64,000 bases of DNA from Trematomus loennbergii (taxonomy: Eukaryota > Chordata > Actinopteri > Perciformes > Nototheniidae). A model generated the notes under the pieces. It was given only the letters and a program-made list of their open reading frames with translations, ran no database searches and was not told where the DNA came from. Each line of letters opens with the position of its first letter. The stretch's first letter is position 1. The position numbers and the translations under genes were made by a program. The stretch covers positions 24,842,044-24,906,043 of the forward strand of contig JAAOOA010000033.1 in NCBI GenBank assembly GCA_012861695.1, in the 5' to 3' direction. This document shows positions 33,957-45,202 of the stretch, one piece after another.

Positions 33957-35722
33957 TTAATTTAATTTCATTTCAAAACCTTTATTTATCCAGGTTGTAT
34001 CCCATTGAGATCATTGATCTCTTTTTCAAGGGAGACCTGCTCAAGTAGGTTCCACATGAAACATTAAAAACATAAACAGAACAACAAAAGGACATCATAC
34101 AGTAGCATTACAGGGATTACAATTTACATACTATCCACATGCACAGGTACCAACAGCTTCCGATTCAGTAGCATCCAACCGAGCTTTAAAAACATTTAGT
34201 GGCACCAGATTGCTCAGTTTCCATTTTAATTGCAGACTATTCCAGGACAGTGGAGCTGCGCATCTAAATGCTATCTTCCCTAAGACAGTCCTAGCAGTTG
34301 GCACATTTAATAAAACCACAGCATGCGATCTCAGGCAGTAGCCACTTACAATTCGCCGTGAGATCAGGGAGCAGATGTAGGATGGAAGTTTCCCTAACAT
34401 GGCTTTATATATAAAAATGTACCAGTGACTGAGCCTCCGTACAGTTAGTGAAGGCAGACCAGCCCTTGCATACAGGGTACAGTGATGAGTTAATGCTTTA
34501 CAGTTTGTCACAAATCTCAGTGCACTGTGATACGCAGCATCTAACTTGACCAGGCAATTGGCAGGTGCATTCATATAAATCAATCACCATAGTCCAGCAC
34601 AGGTAAAAAGGTCACAGTGACTAGCCTTTTTCTGGCCTCGAGCGAGAAACAGGACTTGTTCCTGTAGAAGAAACCTAGCTAACCCTCAGTTTTTTAAGCA
34701 GGTTATTGACATGACGTTTAAAAGTGAGACAATCATCAAGCCAGATACCAAGGTATTTGTAACAGGCAACCACTTCAAGTTTTATTCCTTGCGTAGTTAA
34801 AATATCTAAAACAGGCTCTGGTGTCTTTTTGCTTTTGAAAAGAGCATTACCTTGGTTTTATCAACATTTAAAAGAAGCTTTAGTTCAGAGAGCTGAGTCT
34901 GAATAATGTTAAAAGCAGCTTGCAATTCAACAACAGCCTCCTTAATGGAGGGACGTGCACAGTACATAACGGTATCGTCCGCATAAAAATGTAAGGTTGC
35001 TCCATCGACATTTTCACCTAAACTATTGATGTAGATGGAGAATAAAAGTGGACCTAAAACAGAACCTTGAGGAACACCATTAGTAATGTTTAACCACTCA
35101 GAAGACAGCCCATCAAAATGAACACATTGGGACCTTTCAGAGAGGTAGTTCACAAACCACCCCACTGCATGGCTGGATAAGCCAATACTGAGTAGCCTCT
35201 GCTTTAAGATGCGATGATCGACGGTATCAAACGCTTTGGAAAGGTCAATAAATAGAGCTGCACAGCTCTGCTTATTATCTAAAATACTCGCCACATCATT
35301 CACCACTTTCATTGTGGCAGTGATGGTGCTATGTTGCTTTCTGAAGCCTGACTGATGTTTAGACAGGATGTCATTTGTACATAAAAACACCTTTACCTGC
35401 TCACTCACTAGGCGTTCAAGAACCTTAGCCAGAACTGATAATTTAGAGATGGGCCTATAATTATTTAAAACAGTTGCCTCCCCTCCTTTCAGCAAAGGCA
35501 GGACATACGCTGACTTCCACAATTTTGGAATTGTGTTTGTGCTGAGGGAGAGGTTAAAAAGAGTAGTGAGAGGTGGAGCAATAAAATCTGCAGCTATCTT
35601 TAAAAAGAAAGGTTCTACGTTGTCCGGGCCGGCCGGTTTCTTAGGATCTAACTTGGTTAAAGCTTCACGAACAACATCAACAGTAAAAGGAGTAAAACTA
35701 AAAGGGTTTTCCAAAACATATC
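33957..35722 (-). mobile_element. CR1/Jockey-superfamily LINE, 5'-truncated, inside MITE copy A
   Basis: The 3' end is at the left (CCTTTATTTATCCAGGTTGT, then GATCTCTTTTTCAAGGGAGA). The 5' end breaks off in the N-terminal reverse transcriptase near 35722. T-rich sequence of the form TTTTTTATTTTTTT on both sides is consistent with a target duplication in the MITE. Confidence 0.8.
34131..35714 (-). pseudogene. CR1/Jockey-like LINE reverse transcriptase, nearly intact but frameshifted at the end
   Basis: One uninterrupted frame from 35714 to 34806 (302 codons) covers [85 protein letters not shown] with YADD intact, and LLLNVDKTKVMLFSKAK. After a frame change the C-terminal part follows (34583-34131: LDAAYHSALRFVTNCKALTH). 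Removing the frame break and the 5' truncation aside, the catalytic residues are present, so the insertion is fairly young. Confidence 0.83.
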
Positions 35723-35925
35723 AATTTTTTTTTATTTTTTTAAAGCTTTATACCCCAAATCAGCACTTTTTGAAACAGGAAGTGAAATGGAGGGATATGA
35801 GGCATGGCTAGAATGGGTGATCTGTTTGGTATTTGAGCAAAACACTTCATAGACATGTTTTTATATATTTTATATATCTGAGACCTATGCTATTGCCTAA
35901 AAATAGCATGATAGGTGACTTTTAA

Positions 35926-36468
35926 AGGGGAACTAACATGCACTTTTTGATGTCTTTTATACATAAATATGTGTCCCCGGTGTGTCAGGGAACTCACAAA
36001 GTGTCAGAAAATAAAACCCTCTCTCTTTTCCTCCGCACCCACATCTCTAACAACGGGGGTAAAACGGAGCTGATCCAGATTTGCGGACCCACGGCACTAT
36101 CAGAAAGTTGCTATCAGAAACAATGCACGACGTGTTTTGGATATTATCTTTGTTTATATTAGCAAGCATCGCGTATGTGTAAAAACCAGGAAATAACAAA
36201 AGGTACTCACCTTGTGGTAAACCCACAAAAGAAAAAGCATTTGAGCTCCACTGTTTCAGAAATAATCCTTGATGTGGTTTGGAACATGATGGCGTTTCAT
36301 CACGGCATAATTTAACTGTAGCTGCAGGCATTAGCTCCCCCTCCTCTTTTATTTTTTCAAGTTAAGGACCCAAAATCAGTTTGATATTTGAGCAAAACAC
36401 ATCATATACATGTTTTTATATATCTGAGACCCATAATATATGCCTAAAAATAGCATAATAGGAGACCT
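35926..36468 (+). mobile_element. TTAA-flanked MITE copy B, 543 bp
   Basis: It shares TTAA at 35922-35925 with copy A and ends at TTAA 36469-36472. The right end CTAAAAATAGCATAATAGGA is the diverged counterpart of copy A's CTAAAAATAGCATGATAGGT. It is same-strand with copy A, so the two are arranged head to tail. Confidence 0.8.
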
Positions 36469-36755
36469 TTAAAGTGTTAGCAAAGCTGGTAAAGGTGCAG
36501 CTAGTTTGAATGACTTTGTATACTGCAGGGTAGCTTGTGAATTTACTCCAGGTGGAACTAAAGTCTGATTTAAGACTTGATTATAATTCACATAATTAAT
36601 CCAAATCTGTAAGCTAATTCCACAACGTTGGACGAAATGACATTAAGAGAATGGAATTTACAATTAAAAGGCTGATCATGGTTAACGTGTGTTGCTAACT
36701 TTATCCGGTATCCTAGCCTAATCTGTTATCGCTCCCTAAATCTACTCATTTACAT

Positions 36756-37935
36756 TAATACTAATAATAATAATGGGTTTAATTTATAACGCACTTCATA
36801 TCTAAGTTCAGATCCCGAAGTGCTACAAGCATTTACAGTACCATGGAACAAAATAAAAACAGTACACAACACGGTACAATTAATAAAAAGCAGTAAAAAA
36901 TAAAAAAATAAAAATAAAAGGGTAGTAATAAATAAGATAAAAGGTCTAGGAAAAGGCTCTATTGAACAGATGTGTTTTGAGGCCTTTTTTAAAAGCCTCC
37001 ACGGTCTGTGGTGTTCTCATGTGCTCGGGGAACGCATTCCACAGTACGGAGCTTGGTCCTGGGGGGTTTGAGGAGGTTGGTTTTGCTGGAGCGGGAGGTC
37101 CGCAAGGAAGTATGAGGGGTGAGGAGTTCCTTGAGGTAGGGGGGGGCAGTTCCATGGATACACTGGTGGGTGAGGAGGGAGACCTTTGGCGATATTCCTG
37201 AGGTGATAGAAGGAGTTCTTGCACAGCTGTTTAATATGGGCCTCAAAGGTCAGATGGGCGTCTATTTTCACACCCAGGTTGGTGACTGTTGAGGAGAGTG
37301 TAATGTCCTGGCCGGAGAAGGTGATGGTGGTGATGGTGGATGACCGAACCTGGTGTGGGGTGCCAACTATAATGGCTTCGGTCTTGGAGCTGTTCAGTTT
37401 CAGGAAGTTTTGCTTCACCACGCCTGTATCTCCTCCAGGCAGGCAGTAAGTGTGGGTGAAGGCAGGGCTGCAGAGGAGGTAGGGTTGATCCTGAGGTACA
37501 GTTTGGTGTCATCAGCGTAACAATGGAATGATACTCCATGTCGGCTGATGATAGAGCCAAAGGGGCATGTAGAGTGTGAATAGGGTGGGGCCGAGAACTG
37601 ATCCTTGAGGGACACCACAGGTGACATCATGGGTACCTGACTCTGCCTCACCCAAGGAGACGTACTCTGTTCTCCTGGTGAGGTAAGATCTGAACCAGTC
37701 AAGGGGAGAGTCAGAGAGTCCGATGGTGGAGTGGAGACGGTGGAGGAGGATGCCGTGATCGACGGTGTTGAAAGCTGCAGTGAGATCGAGGAGGATGAGG
37801 AGAGAGGGAGAGCCAGCATCAGCCGTCATCAGCAGGTCGTTGGTGACCCTGACCAGGGCAGTTTCTATGCTGTGGCCTGAGCGGAAACCAGACTGAAACT
37901 TCTCAAATATGTTGTTTGAGTTTAGATGGTCCTGG
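36756..37935 (-). pseudogene. L2-clade LINE reverse transcriptase, 5'-truncated and frameshifted
   Basis: The tail end is at the left (TAATAATAATAATGGG, then TTTATAACGCAC). From right to left the - strand encodes [56 protein letters not shown], then in a second frame VSFHCYADDTKLYLRI with YADD intact, and in a third FLKLNSSKTEAIIVGTPHQV. The C-terminus VEAFKKGLKTHLFNRAF ends near 36950. At least three frame breaks make it non-functional. Confidence 0.8.
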
Positions 37936-38110
37936 AGCTGTGCTGCAGAGGTCGGATGGCACATGCAGGTAAACCAGCCAGGAGGGAGTTGCAGTAGTCT
38001 AAGCGTGAGATGACGAGAGCCTGGACCAGAAGTTGCGTCACTTTCTCGGTCAGGAGGGGACGTATCCTCCTGATGTTGTAAAGAGTGTATCTGCATTTAG
38101 AGGGGGATAA
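37936..38110 (-). pseudogene. C-terminal fragment of a different CR1/L2-type LINE fused upstream of the L2 piece
   Basis: The - strand encodes CRYTLYNIRRIRPLLTEKVT and LLVQALVISRLDYCNSLLAG, then LPACAIRPLQ, which normally lies after, not before, the polymerase domain. It joins the L2 reverse transcriptase directly at about 37936. The order C-terminus then polymerase shows that two different LINE copies are fused. Confidence 0.75.
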
Positions 38111-38639
38111 TCCACTAACATGCTTTAATTCACATGTTAATTGTTGTTGATTCAGATGTGCTGATAATATCCGCAATATAAGTCTTTAACGTCTTACCTT
38201 TAAAAGTCCATCACAAACGGTCTATTATGCTGCAACTCTACTGCGCTGCTAGCCTTGCCGCTAACTTCCGGGAACTATTGAGAGGCTCCACGATCCGCCA
38301 TTGCTGTAAAAAAATGGTCCATTGGAGTGAATAGAGATAACGCAACTTTCTCTTTATAGGCTTTGGACGAATCCTAGTGCCAGGGAGGACTAAACCATTT
38401 TCCTCCTTTTGTGAGGGGCCCCAGGCAGCCTTCACCATTTTTTTTGGATACAAAATGCAGTCACTCAAACCGATTTTATTGAGCTAGTTTAATTTAAGTT
38501 ATGACAATATTTACAAGAAAAAAAAATTGCAAACAAGAAACTTTTTATTTCATGCCGTTCAAGGGCCCTCCCCCAATCTGGGCCCTGGGTAGTCAGTCCC
38601 ACTTGTCCCCCCACTACAACGCCCCTGAGTGGAATAAAA
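38111..38639. other. Possible DNA-transposon end at 38560-38632; otherwise unclassified
   Basis: CCCCCACTACAACGCCCCTG at about 38610-38629 has the ...CCCCTG end of several fish hAT-like elements. The matching left end was not found. The remaining sequence has no gene. Confidence 0.35.
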
Positions 38640-38769
38640 GTTAACAATTTACCTCTAGGAAATATAGTGGAGTACAAAGTACAAAGTAGCAAAACATTTA
38701 AATATTTAAGTACCTAAAAATTATACTTAAGTACAGTATTTAAGTCAATCTACTTACAGATGTAGCACC

Positions 38770-40011
38770 TCATTTCGGACGGCCCTACCGTGGTGGGGCC
38801 GTGACCGGCACGGGGTCGGCCCTCGCTAAAAGGAAAACCCCCACATGACTTGATACCCCCTTGATCAATTATAATGAAACCAGCTGCAATGGATCATGGA
38901 TCCACCAGGGAAGCAGTGATTAAAAAGCTGCCACACTGGAACTCATGTGAAATAAACAGCTGATAGATATATCTGATATAGCGGATCTTTGTTAAGATCC
39001 ATATGTCACGGATAGGATCATATTCTGTGCTAAATAAGAGACATGTAATCATTTACAAAACATCACCATGTTTTTATTTAACATAATAATGTTGTTTAAT
39101 CCACGTTGGCGTACTACAACTACAAAAACCATCGGTTTGTTTTTTCATCAGGAAATGCAGCCCGGCTCAAACAAACAATTTGTAATCATCATCCTCGCGA
39201 TCATTTAATGTATCATATGTTCGCCAAATTGACATGAAAGCACTAACAAATATGAATTCGCTGGAGTCAACTTCATTAATACTTTATTAACGTGCCTAAA
39301 CTCAGTAATTCACTAAAAGAGGTTTATTTGTAATGGAGCCTCGTCATCTCACCACGGGCAAATAAACAGCTGATTCCTCACACACAGTAGCCTGTTGTTT
39401 CTATGCATAAAATAGTTAGAAACATGCCTCTGGTTAATAATGATATAACTTATTTTCTACATAAAAGCTGGTGGGTTGAAAGCAATACGGGAGGTGAAAA
39501 TAACTATATTGTAGAATACAGAAGAATTGTGATGCCGTGGCTTTATCTGAAAACTGACAGCATAATTACATTTATGGCCCGGGACACACATATTTATTTA
39601 GATATGTTTTAAACAAGTTTAAATAAAAGGTTGGAGTGTTTCTTGCTCTGCCAGGTACAACAAGTGGGATTTATCTTGTATTACTATACTGTAGCATATC
39701 GTTTTGTATTCCCACTGTCACGGATATAATCATATTCTGCATTGAATCATCTCACCACGGGCAAACAAGAATATTTACTATAATATTAAACTATTGTTAA
39801 TAGTTTACTGTATTATTAGTGTTTAATATTCCTGCTATAACAATCACACATTGAGTTAATTGTTGTGCAATGATAAAATTAGACCGTTGTTTTTTTAATA
39901 GTCTGAATGAAACTCCGCAGCTCTCAGGGGATCAGCTGATCAGCGGGGGATGTGTGTGACTCTCTTTGTTTACACACCTAATGGCCCATCAGCCACAGCT
40001 CCCCCCAAACT
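38770..40011. other. Unclassified repeat-like stretch with internal near-duplications
   Basis: CATCTCACCACGGGCAAATA (near 39346) recurs as CATCTCACCACGGGCAAACA (near 39748). CACGGATAGGATCATATTCT (near 39008) recurs as CACGGATATAATCATATTCT (near 39719). No gene was found. Confidence 0.4.
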
Positions 40012-40330
40012 CAGAGGTGGAAGAAGTATTCCGATTATTTACCTAGATACAAATACGTGTTAGAAGTAAATGTCCTGCATTCAAAATGGTCAATTGCCCA
40101 AGTGAAAAGTATTATCATCTGAAAGTCAAATGAATCATTATGTTAATAGTAATAAATACATATAAGTATTTTTACAACTTATATTTAGAAATACTCCGTT
40201 GTAATTATTTATGCATACATGTGTTCATCCATTCAATTTGGCATCTGCTATAATGGGGTTAATGTATGATATTACTTAATAATACAATACATTATAATAT
40301 ATGATATGATAATTTAATTTTAATTGTATT
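40012..40330 (+). repeat. Left end of a CAGAGGTGG-type hAT-like repeat
   Basis: CAGAGGTGGAAGAAGTATTC begins at 40012 and is followed by AAGTAAATGTCCTGCATTCA, the known start of this common fish repeat (from memory). It is cut by or followed by a LINE tail at 40331. Confidence 0.5.
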
Positions 40331-40507
40331 CATTTCTTATTTCATAGTTTCTCATTATTATTATTTTTATCGCTGATCTTATTTTTGATTTTATTAATCT
40401 GTGTGAATCTGTGCTATCCTGTTTTTCACTTTCACCCTGTTGCTGTTTGAACTACTGAATTTCCCCACGGGGATTAATAAAGGTTCATCTTATCTTATCT
40501 TATCTTA
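40331..40507 (+). mobile_element. LINE 3' tail with (TTATC)n
   Basis: ATTTCCCCACGGGGATTAAT, AAAGGTTCATC and then repeated TTATC units form the usual 3' end of a fish LINE. Only the tail is present. Confidence 0.55.
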
Positions 40508-40826
40508 ATGTATAAGTTGATTTACTTCGATCTACTGTACTGTGTAAAAAACACCACAACAATATTACAAAAATATACTGCATATTAAAGCAAACTATTG
40601 TTAAGGTAAAAGTATGAGCATAAAAATAAAGAAGTGTAAACATTTACATTATGATTATGATTATTTAAAGGGCCCATGTCATGGCCATTTCCACTGATCA
40701 TAATTACATTGTTGAGGTATACTAAAATAGATTTATACTGTGCAATTTTCCAAACTCACATTGGTTTCGCATACAGCATCTCTGTCAAGCATGTGTATTC
40801 AGCAGTATTCACTTTCTCCACAGATA

Positions 40827-41948
40827 CCCCTTTCACACCAAGGCTTTTCCCCTTCTAGCTCCGTGCTAGAGCTTTTCTGGTTCAGAACCGGTTCTTCGGT
40901 TTAGCGCCGGCTCTTTTCACACCGCTCAGAGCCCGACTGGTGCTGCCGCTGCTGCGTCATGACGTCACAGTTTACGTCGCTGAGTTTCTCCCCAACGGAG
41001 CTCACCTCACAACAACGGGTCGATGATCGTGTTGCTTTTAATCATACGAAGCCAGATTAAATTAAATAACGACTTCTCCAACCTTATACTTTTCTCCAGA
41101 GTGCCGTGGTTCATTGTTTATTAATGTGTTTCAGCGGCATTTACCGACCGCTGCAGTGCTGACTGCTCTTCAACGGGAGTGTATTCTCCCGTTAGCTCCG
41201 GGTTAGCTCACACGGCTCTAAAGTATTCACTGTCTGACTGTCACACAAGCAGCTGATACATATCCCCAGTTCCCCTTAAGTGAATGTGTGTCAGTCTGAA
41301 TTGACGCTGTTTGGTGTCAGTCTGAATTGACGCTGTTTGGCATCAAAACGCTGTTATGAAAGTTTCTCTGGTATAACATGGGTGATGTTAGCATAGCAAC
41401 CGAAGCTAAACTGACTACTTGCTAAGCCGTTTTATACAGGCACTTTTTACCGGCGTATTTTTCATTATGATTCTACTTGTGATAGTCGGACATGACAACC
41501 TGTGCAGCCCATGTATTGATTCCATCCGATAGCTGCTATAATAACAAACAAAACGTCTGCCTGCTCTCCACAATGATCAATAACAGCGAACGGATGGTCA
41601 AAGTAAGGTACAAATAAACAGAATCACACGAAGCCTGGTTAGTGTTGCCTGACTTTATAAAGCGTGTTTTTTTTTTACAAGTGTGTGGTTGCGTTCTAGT
41701 CACTTTGCTCAGCACTACTGCTGGTTACAACTTTTATTTGCTGTACTCGCCTTAACTGTTATCTCAGGTTAATCTCGCCCCCCTCCGACGTAAGCGGTTC
41801 TTGCTTCTACACGGACAACTTTTTGGTGCTCGAAACGAACCGGATTCCGGAGCTTAGAGGCTGCTCCGCTGCGGTGTGAACAGGAAAACCCGGTGCTTTT
41901 CAAGCACCAGCACCGAACCGGCCCGAAACACCGTTGGTGTGAATGGGG
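40827..41948. mobile_element. TA-flanked non-autonomous transposon, 1122 bp
   Basis: TA at 40825-40826 and 41949-41950 flank the ends CCCCTTTCACACCAA and TTGGTGTGAATGGGG, an inverted pair with one mismatch. The interior has repeated AACCGGTTC and GAGCCGGCTC-type blocks near both ends. Its right portion (41516-41948) has a second diverged copy at 48399-48812. A 26-bp block GTGTCAGTCTGAATTGACGC is tandemly doubled at 41287-41340. Confidence 0.72.
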
Positions 41949-42169
41949 TATAAACGGCTTGTTGGAGCTCTAGCCCCCCCCTCCCTGTGAGCCTAGTGTG
42001 CTCCGATTGGTCAGCTCGGCCACTCGTTCTGATTAGTCAACCACCAGAGAGGCTGCGCCCATGTCTAACAGTGCTTTTCCCGGCTGCTCTCAGCGTAACA
42101 TCAGTCTTATCATGGCGTCGGCACAGCCATATATTTTATATACATATATATTTGTAACTGTTGTTATAG

Positions 42170-42342
42170 AAGAGTGTGACGGCCCCAGGGCCTTTGTCTT
42201 ACGATGGGTTGGAGCTGAAGAGGCTAATCAGCACGATCACGGACACCTCCGGACACTACGGCCCCAGTCTCTCTCCAAAGCGGCTGCAGGAAGACTAACT
42301 GCGATCCTCTCAACCACCTATATCTGCATTTACGACAATAAA
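42170..42342 (+). pseudogene. Possible terminal exon and poly(A) signal of a transposon gene
   Basis: After an acceptor-like TTGTTATAG at 42161-42169 a frame reads KSVTAPGPLSYDGLELKRLI and ends SGHYGPSLSPKRLQED before TAA at 42296-42298. AATAAA follows at 42337-42342. The protein is not recognised. A competing 99-codon frame starts at 42061. The reading as a last exon is an inference. Confidence 0.35.
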
Positions 42343-43298
42343 TGTGCCGTGGTTTTGTAAACTCGTGTATGTCTCCTTGTCTTTGTGGCCTACGAGCCGC
42401 TCATAACAAAGAGTAAGTTATTTTTACCCGTTATAAACTACTACTGTTTGATGATAAATCAAATCATGGTTTGCTATATATGAATTCAGGGAAGAAAGGA
42501 TAGGCCTACTAAGTATTTCCATTAAACTTTATTTTTAGAAATGTACAAAATGAACATAAATATACATATATACACGGTATATCATCCATTCCTCCTCCTC
42601 GCATCTTGCTGCGCACAGCCGGTGCTGCGGTGCCTTTTAGCACGACGCCTCAGTAGTAGTAGAAGTGCCTTTTAGCACGTCATGGATTGTCCGCCAGGAT
42701 CTGGCTGGACGAAATCAAATGCAAATCACAAAATATTAGAGAAACTAAGTTGTTTTAGATTCGTTAGTAGTAGTTGTGTAATGAACAGCTTGCCTGCTAA
42801 TATGCTAACCTAGCTTTGTTTACCTTGGTAGCTAACACGATATGAACGTTAGCTTGGAGGAAAGGCAACTATAATGCAGTGTAATAAAACTACTATGAAC
42901 AAAAGCTAGTGGTTCATATTAGGCTAGCAATAACGTGTTTATAATTGTAATCGCATACGGGTATTCTGCTACCATACAATGTAACTTGCATGAATACATT
43001 GTTTTGCGCTAGCATACAGCTAGCCTCGTTAGCTACATGCAGTATATGTACGGTCACAATGTACGGTAAATCACAGTACAGTATACTGTATGAGTATTCC
43101 GTGTGTGTGAATGCAGACATTCTCCTGCTATGAGATACATGTATGCAAGGCCATCTGCTGATATTAGAGTTGATATATGGAAACTCTAGCAACTTAGTTA
43201 GCACAGTTAGCACTGTGTCAATGGCTTAGCAGTCCAACACAGTTTACACATTTAAACAGTCTTGTTTGATAAATACACAAATAACAATGCAAACTTAC

Positions 43299-43452
43299 AG
43301 GTTGTATACCCAGATCTTCCCCTGCTCCAAACGGTCCAAACAAGCTGTGCATATCCGGCCTCAAACTGGGCAATGTTTTGGAAGCTTTCGTCTGTGAAAT
43401 GCCGGTTCTTCGAACCTCTGGAGGAGGAACCCGCCGCTGCTGGTGTGGCCAT
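43299..43452 (-). pseudogene. Possible first exon of a transposon gene
   Basis: ATG at 43452-43450 opens MATPAAAGSSSRGSKNRHF and continues to VWTVWSRGRSGYTT before the donor-like CCT|GTAAGT (donor at 43298-43297). An upstream in-frame ATG (MDQSRRA) is an alternative start. No family was recognised. The same block is present in the copied segment at 47233-47387. Confidence 0.35.
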
Positions 43453-43713
43453 AGCTCTTCGGGATTGGTCCATTTCGTTCCGGGTACCGCATGACATCAT
43501 GCGGTACCCGGAAGAATCAAATGGGCAGTGACGTATCTCCAACGAGGCGTTTTGGGGAGGTATTTTCTGTGTTAGAGTTTTACTCGCTACAGGGTGTACT
43601 TTGAGGGTTTTGACTCTGCACACCGTTTACATGCATAAAAACCTTCATAACACACAAGGGGACGGGTAATAACCGGAAAAGCATGACATGGGAGCTTTAA
43701 TATATAAAGACTA

Positions 43714-44937
43714 TGTGACCCGCTCTATCGAAATTAGTCGGAAGTCCCTGGTATACTCTCTCCCGGTAAAGCTCTCTCCCTTCAGAGCTGGGTTTTTGCT
43801 CTCGGTAAGGTTCTCTCAAACTTGGTAAATATCTCTAAAATGTCTTTGTTGAATGCGGAGTGAATTTCTGGGTTGAATGAGTGGAATGATTTGATGTGTT
43901 TGTGAAGGTTAGGCCCGCCACCTGTGAGGAACCTTCCTTCGAATTCATGCGGAATATAGGTATGTGTTTGTGAATGTTAGTCTCCCGCCACCTGTCGGAA
44001 TATAGGAATGGAATTGATGTGAATTGATTTTGTGAATGAAAGTTTGAATGTGCTTTTTATTATCACCGGTCATTTATGAGATGATGCCTCTACATATTGT
44101 CGGACGATTTTAAATGTCACAACTGAATTGGGCAGTTGAGGTTACAATTTAGGGTAATAAATGTAAAACTGTGAATTAAAGTTTCATATTAGAACATGAT
44201 CACAGCATGATAGGTTTAGTATGATTATAATGTTGTAACGAGAGAAGGTAAAAACCCTGTATACGTTTGGACATATTTTTCTTTAAATAAACTGATCCCA
44301 CCTTTTGGATTGGGACAATTTAAAAGACATCTGCGCTCTCCTCTCCTGCTTGAAAAGTAAGATTGCACACTGCCACACTCACACTTAGTATAGGGCCACA
44401 CCTCATTTACTGATATCAAAATCCTTCGGGATCGCTTAAACAGATTTAGAGGGTCGTCTGAATTGAACCTGGTTCTTCAAGAGTTAATAGAGGTGAGATC
44501 TTGCTGACGTTGGTGGATCTGAGCCAAGCAGTACATTTACATAGACTCAATAACTTCTGTTAGGTTAATTAGTAGGTCTGAGTAATTTGCCGGAATAAAT
44601 TATCAGCCCTCTCGACTCCTACAACACACACTCGCGAGCTTCCCCCAGACCAGTAATCCAAACGAAATATCTTCCCTCCGTAGTATTTTGATCATTTGCT
44701 CCCCTAATAATCAATCAGATCGATGGATTCCAGAGAAGAGGAAACTTTAAAAGGCCTTTTTCTCAAAATGATGACTCGGTGACAGTCATTATATAATGTG
44801 ACATATTGCTTAATATTTGGAGTACAAAAACAATCCTGATATCATTAGAAAGCTAGGAATCTCCTCTTTCCAACAGTGTATACAACTCAAAATGTGTCTT
44901 CGGGTCAATGCGACTGATTTCGATGGAGCAGGTCACA
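43714..44937. mobile_element. TA-flanked (Tc/mariner-like) non-autonomous transposon, 1224 bp
   Basis: TA at 43712-43713 and 44938-44939 flank the ends TGTGACCCGCTCTATCGAAA and, inverted, TGTGACCTGCTCCATCGAAA, which match at all but two of 20 bases. The match continues through TTAGTCG/TCAGTCG. It starts only 13 bp after the TTAA that ends the preceding element. No transposase frame is present. Confidence 0.82.
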
Positions 44938-44939
44938 TA

Positions 44940-45202
44940 TTATTGAATTACAATTAAGATAATAAGATTAGATATACTTTATTTTATCTAAAATATTGAT
45001 GTTTTTTCGTTATAGTAGCCTGTGAAAACCATAACAAATAAGTGATTAAATGCTACAGTATTCAGCAAACACAACTGCAGAGCTGCAAACATTGTAAACA
45101 AACTTAAGGACCAAACTTCTACAACACCCAGTTGTCTTTGTGTATTTTCGAATGAAGCGCCATCTCATGGTTAAATCCTGAAATTGAACAAATGGGGAAA
45201 TC
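44940..45202. other. No gene recognised
   Basis: AT-rich linker between the TA element and the L2 LINE. Confidence 0.45.

Larger units (their letters stand above)
33442..35921 (+). mobile_element. TTAA-flanked MITE copy A (Kolobok-like), interrupted by a LINE
   Basis: TTAA at 33438-33441 and 35922-35925 flank the element. Left end AGGGGACCTATCATGC (after one A) and the inverse of the right end (AAGTCACCTATCATGC) match. Body blocks such as GATGTCTTTTATACATAAAT and TATCAGAAACAATGC are shared with copy B. A LINE occupies 33957-35722. TTAA targets occur in Kolobok and piggyBac elements; the AG-start favours Kolobok, but this is an inference. Confidence 0.75.
33296..38762 (+). repeat. Old AAGTAAAAGTA-type repeat split into three pieces by later insertions
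   Basis: The pieces are 33296-33437 (AAGTAAAAGTAG and GATGCA before TTAA), 36473-36630 (GCAGCTAGTTTGAATGACTT, then ACTAAAGTCTGATTTAAG) and about 38640-38762 (GGAGTACAAAGTACAAAGTA, then TTATACTTAAGTACAGTA). In fish genomes I remember these blocks in this order in a common hAT-like repeat with CAGAGGTGG ends. A sister left end starts at 40012, and part of the middle piece recurs at 60427-60505. Confidence 0.55.
40669..43696. mobile_element. 3.0-kb TTAA-flanked (Kolobok-like) DNA transposon carrying exon remnants
   Basis: TTAA at 40665-40668 and 43697-43700 flank it. The left end AGGGCCCATGTCATGGCC and the inverse of the right end AGCTCCCATGTCATGCTT are imperfect inverted repeats. It contains a nested TA-flanked element (40827-41948), an exon-like block with poly(A) signal on the + strand (42170-42342) and an exon-like block on the - strand (43452-43299). 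Bases 42748-43478 were copied to 46683-47413. Transposase was not recognised, so the superfamily is inferred from target and ends only. Confidence 0.7.

Noticed and set aside
42914..43213. 99-codon frame, found again unchanged at 46849-47148
   Set aside because: Apparent conservation comes from the recent 731-bp DNA copy, not from selection on protein. There is no motif, and the sequence is AT-rich intron-like DNA.
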